Positions 46,090-51,080 of a stretch of 51,080 nt of DNA are shown in pieces; within the stretch, counting starts at the first letter, position 1, and the number at the start of each line of letters is the position of its first letter. The position numbers and the translations under genes are program-made. The notes beneath the pieces are model-generated. The model was not told where the DNA came from. It worked only from the letters and a program-made list of their open reading frames with translations, and did no database searches. Origin of the DNA: Pseudanabaena cinerea FACHB-1277. Its GTDB lineage: Bacteria; Cyanobacteriota; Cyanobacteriia; Pseudanabaenales; Pseudanabaenaceae. The DNA lies in the NCBI RefSeq assembly GCF_014696345.1, contig NZ_JACJPY010000029.1:1-51080 (forward strand), read 5' to 3'.

Positions 46090-46704
46090 CTATTCCACCC
46101 ATGCTGATCGCCATGCCAGCTCTGCTTCAGCAATAGTTTTTTGATGATATTTCTTATCTAGCTCATTGTGTAGATGATTTAGCCTTGCAGACAAGACTCG
46201 CAGTTCGCCGCGATAGGACATGACATAGCGATCAGTAAACTCAATTTCGGCTAAGCGAATGCTCATCTGCGGCTGAGATGGCTTTTGCTCCTTTTGATTT
46301 GTCGCCGCCTCTACCGATTCCAAAATTTTATGTTCCACCAATAACTGATTGAGTGCAGTCATCGTGGCATTTAAGCAATTGCCTAGCAATGTATCGAGGT
46401 TGTTTTGGTCATCACGTTCGCGGCGATCGCATTGCTCTAGCGCCTGTTGCATCTCTTCACTAAGAGCTTTGATCCTTTGGCGCAAATGCTCTTGCAATTG
46501 CTGGCGTTCTGATAGAGACAATGCCAGAAACGCGGTGGGGCGCTCATGGGTACAAAATTTAAATGCCGCCAATAATACTTGCTGCTGGACTGCCTTGGCG
46601 ATCGCCTGGGCATATTCCAGATGGATCGTATCAATGCGACTGCTGACATCAGCGATCGCCTGTTGAATATCCTGAATATCTTTTTCAATTCTTGCCAGCA
46701 TCAT
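46090..46704 (-). CDS. Coiled-coil protein, unknown
   Basis: A 204-residue, mostly helical protein: heptad-like stretches at the N-terminus (ARIEKDIQDIQQAIADVSSR) and in the middle (ERQQLQEHLRQRIKALSEEM). A short Gln/Ser/Pro-rich break lies near residue 140, and a final part begins IRLAEIEFTDRYVMSYRGEL and ends LAWRSAWVE. I do not recognise a family. Native composition with HIP1 sites suggests a long-resident gene. It lies 79 bases downstream of tsf on the same strand and could share its transcript. Confidence 0.75.
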   Translation of the reverse strand: MMLARIEKDIQDIQQAIADVSSRIDTIHLEYAQAIAKAVQQQVLLAAFKFCTHERPTAFLALSLSERQQLQEHLRQRIKALSEEMQQALEQCDRRERDDQNNLDTLLGNCLNATMTALNQLLVEHKILESVEAATNQKEQKPSQPQMSIRLAEIEFTDRYVMSYRGELRVLSARLNHLHNELDKKYHQKTIAEAELAWRSAWVE

Positions 46705-46783
46705 TACAGCCTATTGATAAGATTTTGTAGAGGAATTTTTGAGTGTGGCTTTGCGCCGATCAAAAATTCCTCATTGCTAAGAG

Positions 46784-47398
46784 TTACTCAGCGCTTAGAT
46801 CTTCGCCAACGACAAAGCGCACAAAGCGACGTACCTTCACGTTTTCGCTCAATTTTGCACCAGTTTGTTTAACCAACTCATCTACAGTAATGCTTTGATC
46901 TTTGATGTATGGCTGATCTAGCAAGCATAATTCTTTAAGACGCTTCTCAATGCGTCCTAATACAATCTTGTCACGGATTGCAGCAGGTTTGCTTGCCAAG
47001 TCTTCCTTACCTGATTCAACTTGCTTTTCCTTTTCGACAAATTCCGCAGGAATATCAGCAACACTGACATATTCGACATTAGGACAAGCGGCAATCTGCT
47101 TAGCTACGCTATCAGCTAGTTCTTTGAGTTCTTCACGGCGAGCGACAAAATCAGTTTCACAATTAACTTCCACTAGGACACCGATCCGACTGCCAAAGTG
47201 AATGTAGCTATGGACAATGCCTTCAGTCGCCGCCCGACTGGCTTTTTTGACCGCAGAGGCTAAGCCTTTTTGTCTTAGATATTCAGTTGCTTTGGTGAAA
47301 TCGCCTTCGGAGTCTACCAGCGCCGCTTTGCAATCTTTGATACCTGCACCAGTGCGGGCGCGGAGTTCTTGAATTTGTTGGGTTGTAATTTCTGCCAT
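46784..47398 (-). CDS. tsf: Elongation factor Ts
   Basis: EF-Ts exchanges GDP for GTP on EF-Tu. The N-terminal [20 protein letters not shown] and the core [20 protein letters not shown] are diagnostic. At 204 residues it is the short single-core form usual in cyanobacteria and plastids. The end is [15 protein letters not shown]. rpsB, the common upstream partner, is not in front of it here: the upstream region is a 330-base gap and then a divergent ATPase gene. Confidence 0.97.
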   Translation of the reverse strand: MAEITTQQIQELRARTGAGIKDCKAALVDSEGDFTKATEYLRQKGLASAVKKASRAATEGIVHSYIHFGSRIGVLVEVNCETDFVARREELKELADSVAKQIAACPNVEYVSVADIPAEFVEKEKQVESGKEDLASKPAAIRDKIVLGRIEKRLKELCLLDQPYIKDQSITVDELVKQTGAKLSENVKVRRFVRFVVGEDLSAE

Positions 47399-47726
47399 AT
47401 TAATAAACTTATTGAGGATTTTTGGGGCAACATTTAGAGGAGCATTGTTATTGTTGCTCGTTGCCGAAAATAGTTTTCAGAAACTATTTCTAAAATGTTT
47501 GCAGTAGTCTAACTTACCACAGTTCCAAGTCCATAGGGATTGCCGATCCTAAAATACCTTGTAATATTCTCTGCAATTTTAGTGCTTATGCAAAAATGAT
47601 GCAAATTCGCTTTTTCTAGTAAGGCTAGTTCATAAACTGACCTTACTATTGGGTCTTAAGCAAAAGAACCAATTATAATTACCAAATAATTATCTGAAAT
47701 CACTCCAAAAATTGGAGGTTAGCAAC
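47399..47726. other. Divergent promoter region between tsf and the orphan ATPase
   Basis: About 330 bases with no gene. It holds TATAAT near 47674 and the GGAGG ribosome site (47714-47718) of the right-hand gene. No ribosomal-protein leader or rpsB remnant was recognised. Confidence 0.45.
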
Positions 47727-48998
47727 TTGGTTAGCTTGTCACCAAATTCATTACCGCTTCAAGCCTGCAATCCTAGCCATAGTATTTACCCGATCAAATT
47801 AAGTGCGGAGCTTCCAGAAATCTCCAACCGTATAGATCGCGGCGATCGCCAAGACTATAATCAAAACCATAATCAAAACCATAATGTATATGTCGACCTA
47901 AGTGAGGCAAGGGGCGATGATGTTGTAAAGCGATTACGCAGGGGGATCGCCATGTCGCCTAACCGTCCAACCTTACAATTTCTGACGGGGGCGATCGGCA
48001 GTGGCAAAACTACAGAGCTATTGCGCCTTAGGCGCAGCCTAGAGAAGCAAGGATTTGTGGTGATTTACTGTATGGCGGATGAGTATTTGCCCTTAGGTGA
48101 TGTGCGCGTAACAGAGATTTGGATTTTGCTGTTATATCTGGTGACTCAACAGATGGAGCGTCAGGGGGCTTTGCCACTGTCCTATTTACCCAATGTGATC
48201 ACTAGAATTGGAGCAAAGATTCGTCTTAATGCTGACATAGTGGGCAATCTTGCCACCAATAACTCAAGTCATAGCGATGAAATCAGCTATACTTCTAGGC
48301 TAAGCAAAATTCTCAAATTCCTCCAAAAACATAGCCAACAACGCTTTCAGCTACGGCATTACCTAGAGTCGCCCCTAGAGCCAAAATTAAAGAGCTATTT
48401 GTCGATGGCGGCGGAAGAATTGGTGGGTAAAGAAATTGAGCGCTTGAAGCAGATGGGTAGAAAGGGGCTAGTCATTTTGTTGGATAATCTCGATCGCTTA
48501 TCTAAGGAGCAAGCACACCAAATTTTTGATGCGGGGGCTAAATATTTACAGCAGTTCCCTTGCCATACTGTCTATACATTGCCAGTTATGTCTCCCGTCC
48601 TCAATGATGTTGACACAAACGGCTTTAATAGTGATTCAGCCCGTAACTTCCATAGTTCGCGGACACTTCCCCATTTTGTTCTGCCTACATTGACTTTGCG
48701 CGATCACCAAGGAGAAATCAATCCCGATATTTTGAGGTTGCTGCGTCAGATAGTGTTAGCGAGGGTAATCCCACAGATTGCGCCTGAGCAAAGGCTTGAC
48801 CATCTCCCTCAAGCCTTTGCAGATCTAGAAACCCTAGATCATCTATGTATTGCCAGTGAAGGTCATCTTCCCCATTTAATTTCATTGCTGTATGGTTGCT
48901 GGCAATTACAGGAGCCACCTTTTATGAGGGAGGCGATCGCGGCGATCGTCACTGACTTTCACCATTATCGAGCTTACTCCTCTCCCACTCAGGGATGA
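47727..48998 (+). CDS. Orphan P-loop ATPase (KAP/STAND-like), unknown
   Basis: A 423-residue ATPase. Walker A is LTGAIGSGKTTELLRLRRSL, Walker B is LVILLDNLDRLS, and a third conserved region is HTVYTLPVMSP with a following strand and helix. The layout resembles KAP- or AAA-type signalling ATPases. The 210-residue C-terminal half has no recognisable domain. I place the start at the TTG at 47727 because GGAGG lies eight bases upstream of it; the frame is also open to a TTG at 47712, which is part of that site. Residues 43-54 are an Asn/His-rich run encoded by a short tandem repeat. No partner gene lies next to it. Confidence 0.7.
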   Translation: MVSLSPNSLPLQACNPSHSIYPIKLSAELPEISNRIDRGDRQDYNQNHNQNHNVYVDLSEARGDDVVKRLRRGIAMSPNRPTLQFLTGAIGSGKTTELLRLRRSLEKQGFVVIYCMADEYLPLGDVRVTEIWILLLYLVTQQMERQGALPLSYLPNVITRIGAKIRLNADIVGNLATNNSSHSDEISYTSRLSKILKFLQKHSQQRFQLRHYLESPLEPKLKSYLSMAAEELVGKEIERLKQMGRKGLVILLDNLDRLSKEQAHQIFDAGAKYLQQFPCHTVYTLPVMSPVLNDVDTNGFNSDSARNFHSSRTLPHFVLPTLTLRDHQGEINPDILRLLRQIVLARVIPQIAPEQRLDHLPQAFADLETLDHLCIASEGHLPHLISLLYGCWQLQEPPFMREAIAAIVTDFHHYRAYSSPTQG

Positions 48999-49186
48999 GA
49001 TATCCACCGTGCCGCTTATATAGATCCTTAGGATCTTTGGGCTTGAGTGCCACCAAGTGCTGTAAGCCAACGCAAAGCAGCGCGTCAGGATATGCCCCTG
49101 TCTCATCTTTTATTCGGCAATTCCCAAGGTGGTAATCTAAGAAATACCAACAAAACACAAAATAACCAAACATTTGGCAAACCAGA

Positions 49187-49894
49187 ATGCTTTCCCCACA
49201 TATCCATTTAGCACTGCATATCCCCGATGGCTACCTCAGCCTGCCCGTTAGTCTTATTACAGGCGCGATCGCGATTATTTTAATTGCCCTTTCCTTGACC
49301 CAAGTTCAATCAGAATATCAAGAACGCACTGTCCCTTTAATGGGGGTCAGCGCCGCTTTCATCTTTGCAGCACAGATGATCAACTTCCCAATTGTTGGTG
49401 GCACATCTGGACACTTAATGGGAGGAACCCTTGCCGCAATTTTACTGGGACCTTGGGCAGGTTCATTAGTAATGGCAGTGGTTTTTATTGTGCAAACAGT
49501 GGTTTTTCAAGATGGAGGGCTGACAGCATTGGGAGCCAATATTACGATCATGGGATTGGTTGGCACTTTTGGCGGTTACTATCTCTATCGACTGCTACGC
49601 AATCTCTTGGGGAGGCATACTTGGTTGGGCATGAGTGTTAGCACCGCGATCGCCTCATGGTTGAGCGTTGTGGTTGCCGCCGCAATTTGTGCTATTTTGC
49701 TTGCCATTTCTGATACTGTCCCCCTTGCTGTCGCCATGACCGCAATGCTGACTTGGCATTTGATGATTGGCATCGGCGAAGCAATGATCACCCTTGCTGT
49801 GGTTAGCTTTCTATGGCGCACCCGCCCCGATTTAATCTATGGCTCTCCCACCTCATTAGAAAGTTTAGAAAATTTGGAAAGTAAAGAAGATTAG
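49187..49894 (+). CDS. cbiM: CbiM/NikM-type energy-coupling-factor permease
   Basis: Substrate-binding membrane component of a cobalt or nickel ECF transporter, 235 residues with about six helices. The hallmark HIPDGYLS lies near the N-terminus, followed by the core FIFAAQMINFPIVGGTSGHLMGG, which binds the metal in the family. The usual partners CbiN, CbiQ and CbiO are absent here; purC follows. It may work with components encoded elsewhere. Extra residues before HIPDG (MLSPHIHLAL) differ from the common MHIPDG start and include two more histidines. No cobalamin or NiCo riboswitch was seen upstream. Confidence 0.88.
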   Translation: MLSPHIHLALHIPDGYLSLPVSLITGAIAIILIALSLTQVQSEYQERTVPLMGVSAAFIFAAQMINFPIVGGTSGHLMGGTLAAILLGPWAGSLVMAVVFIVQTVVFQDGGLTALGANITIMGLVGTFGGYYLYRLLRNLLGRHTWLGMSVSTAIASWLSVVVAAAICAILLAISDTVPLAVAMTAMLTWHLMIGIGEAMITLAVVSFLWRTRPDLIYGSPTSLESLENLESKED

Positions 49895-49928
49895 CGCTCT
49901 CTCCAAAGAAAGAATCCAAAAACATCCT

Positions 49929-49962
49929 AAAAGTTTCGCAGCGCGAAACTTTTCTAGTTTTT
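49929..49962 (+). terminator. cbiM terminator
   Basis: AAAAGTTTCG and CGAAACTTTT pair around CAGCG, then ctagTTTTT. A CAGCGCAAAGCGCT core of the repeat family follows at 49967-49980. Confidence 0.75.
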
Positions 49963-50027
49963 AAGTCAGCGCAAAGCGCTATAAAATAGTCACATCAACT
50001 AGGCATATTAACCCATAAGCAGATCCA

Positions 50028-50747
50028 ATGAGTGGAACCAAACTCTACGAAGGCAAAGCCAAAATTCTATTTACAACTGACGATCCGCAGATTTTGCGGT
50101 CACAATACAAGGACGATGCAACTGCATTTAATGCCCTGAAAAAAGGCACGATCGCCCATAAAGGCGAAATGAACTGTGCGATCGCCTCCCGTATATTCCA
50201 ATATTTAGAATCTCAAGGCATTGCCACCCATTTCATTCAGCAAATTTCTCCCCATGAGATGGAAGTAATTGCCGTCAAAATATTGCCAATCGAGGTTGTA
50301 GTTAGAAATATTGCCGCAGGAAGTATTTGCAAAAGGCTAGGGTTAGAGCAGGGGCAGCTCCTCAAACAGCCATTGGTGGAATTTTTCTATAAAAATGATG
50401 AATTGGGCGATCCTTTAATTACCGATGCCCACATTGAAATGCTAGAACTCGCCACCCCTGAGCAGGTGACGCAACTCAAACAGATTGCTCTCAGTATTAA
50501 TCAGCATTTGCAAGAATTTTTTAAACGTTGCGATCTAATTTTGGTGGATTTCAAGGTGGAAATGGGCATTGACCATCAAGGTAAACTTCTCCTTGCGGAT
50601 GAAATCAGTCCTGATACCTGCCGCCTCTGGGATCAAAATATTGCCGACCCCAGCGATCGCATCCTCGACAAAGATCGGTTTCGCCAAGATTTGGGCAATG
50701 TCGCTGAGGCATATCAAGAAGTTGCTAAGCGTGTATTACAGGCTTAA
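50028..50747 (+). CDS. purC: SAICAR synthase
   Basis: PurC joins aspartate to CAIR in purine synthesis, using ATP. The opening KLYEGKAKILFTTDDPQIL, the ATP-site GTIAHKGEMNCAIASRIF, KILPIEVVVRNIAAGSICKR and LADEISPDTCRLWD are all standard. Length 239 is normal. The start at 50028 (MSGTKLYEGKAK) fits the family. It ends at a strong hairpin terminator. Confidence 0.97.
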   Translation: MSGTKLYEGKAKILFTTDDPQILRSQYKDDATAFNALKKGTIAHKGEMNCAIASRIFQYLESQGIATHFIQQISPHEMEVIAVKILPIEVVVRNIAAGSICKRLGLEQGQLLKQPLVEFFYKNDELGDPLITDAHIEMLELATPEQVTQLKQIALSINQHLQEFFKRCDLILVDFKVEMGIDHQGKLLLADEISPDTCRLWDQNIADPSDRILDKDRFRQDLGNVAEAYQEVAKRVLQA

Positions 50748-50755
50748 AATCCCCA

Positions 50756-50817
50756 AAATATTTTTGCATATTGGTACAAAGCGGCGATATGCAAAAATAT
50801 TTCGCACTGTTTTTTTT
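50756..50817 (+). terminator. Strong purC terminator
   Basis: A perfect 16-pair stem: AAATATTTTTGCATAT (50756-50771) and its complement (50787-50802), with a run of eight T at 50810-50817. Confidence 0.88.
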
Positions 50818-50945
50818 AGAGATGATTGGGAAGTAATTCGGCTAGTTTGGCTTCACCGCAGCCGAAGTCACCGATCTGGAGATTGGTATAGTTTTGGAGC
50901 TTTTCGGCGATTTTTTCATAAGCAGCAATACCAGAAAATGGAGTG
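50816..50945 (-). pseudogene. Remnant of a methyltransferase-type gene
   Basis: Minus-strand reading gives GIAAYEKIAEKLQNYTNLQI, then GDFGCGEAKLAELLPNHL and a stop inside the purC terminator tail. GDFGCGEAKLAE is a strong SAM-binding motif I, of the wording I associate with Rrp8-like enzymes and the methyltransferase half of large helicase-methyltransferase proteins. Only about 40 residues are left, and the protein lacks everything after motif I. To the right the frame runs into a transposase fragment. Confidence 0.6.
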
Positions 50946-50951
50946 GGGGTA

Positions 50952-51080
50952 ATGGATAGAGGGTTTGCTAAGCTAAAATGCATTAAGAGATTAAATGAAC
51001 AGCAAGACCGCTACTTTGTGATAAGAGTAAAGAACAATATGAACCTAGAGTTACTAAATAATGGTAAGGCAATATTAGGG
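50952..51080 (+). CDS. IS4-like transposase fragment, cut by the window edge
   Basis: Frame MDRGFAKLKCIKRLNEQQ, then DRYFVIRVKNNMNLELL, open to the window end. DRGFA followed by a strand ending in a basic residue and KNN is typical of the second catalytic aspartate region of IS4-type DDE transposases. The residues before the ATG (IPENGVGV) also fit the family, and an in-frame stop lies at 50919-50921. The front of the enzyme is therefore missing here: either a truncated copy or an insertion remnant. Confidence 0.65.
   Translation, partial: MDRGFAKLKCIKRLNEQQDRYFVIRVKNNMNLELLNNGKAILG

Noticed and set aside
48949-49173. A 74-codon minus-strand frame between the ATPase and cbiM genes
   Set aside because: It overlaps the ATPase 3' end, has no ribosome site and no recognisable domain; another frame is open across the same stretch. 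It reads fairly protein-like in the middle, so a small real gene is not excluded.
48999-49186. Cobalamin or NiCo riboswitch upstream of cbiM
   Set aside because: No B12-box-like or other recognisable conserved stretch in the 190 bases.

Overview
The window is chromosomal DNA from a cyanobacterium. It carries cytochrome b6f genes (petB, petD), photosystem I psaC, the allophycocyanin core genes apcA-apcB-apcC, the sulfolipid gene sqdB, a PedR-like regulator and a NblA-like peptide. The octamer GCGATCGC (HIP1) occurs dozens of times. Moderate G+C, HIP1 density and gene content suggest a Pseudanabaena-like filamentous lineage; that placement is inference from style, not from a marker-gene comparison.

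Layout. 1-2.2 kb: petB-petD on the minus strand, divergent from a secreted M23 peptidase. 2.2-4.7 kb: an AT-rich, HIP1-poor island with an IS630-type fragment, a palindromic repeat, a DUF3696-like ATPase and a PIN-like putative nuclease; it meets head-on a T4-type polynucleotide kinase/phosphatase. 5.6-23.5 kb: mostly housekeeping or conserved cyanobacterial genes (nadA, a methyltransferase, a YdcF/DUF218 membrane protein, an RRM RNA-binding protein, rhomboid, receiver proteins, sqdB, ccs1, der, a folate-biopterin-type transporter, a NIL-domain protein, a 1-Cys peroxiredoxin). A structured RNA or leader lies before the transporter. 23.7-27.7 kb: tRNA-Leu(CAG), a Uma2 nuclease, the nucleotide-sugar pair rfbB-rfbA and an ArsR regulator. 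28-38.3 kb: secA, a MITE-like element, an AT-rich DUF2079 membrane protein, a decayed Uma2 fragment, an MFS-ABC exporter pair, a PedR-like regulator and a HAD phosphatase. 38.4-40.4 kb: the minus-strand phycobilisome block apcA-apcB-apcC, followed by a 57-codon nblA-like gene. 40.8-51 kb: LysM-M23 peptidase, inositol-phosphatase family protein, small unknown proteins, a broken Uma2 gene, an M14 deacylase, psaC, a SUI1 protein, tsf, an orphan P-loop ATPase, an orphan cbiM and purC. The right edge holds a methyltransferase remnant butting against a transposase fragment.

How the genes fit together. Several encode the photosynthetic electron chain and its antenna (petBD, psaC, apcABC, ccs1 for cytochrome c maturation, sqdB for thylakoid lipid). 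The nblA-like gene directly downstream of apcC places a likely antenna-degradation adaptor beside its possible target. The best candidate for an undescribed system is the ATPase plus PIN-like pair at 2.9-4.7 kb. It has the architecture of a two-gene ATPase-nuclease defence module, and an RNA/DNA end-healing enzyme is its immediate neighbour. Other points of interest are the structured RNA near 20.5 kb, a family of intergenic hairpins that share a GCGCRAAGCGC-like core inside different stems, and three Uma2 loci at different stages of decay. All functional calls come from reading the sequence; no database search was run.
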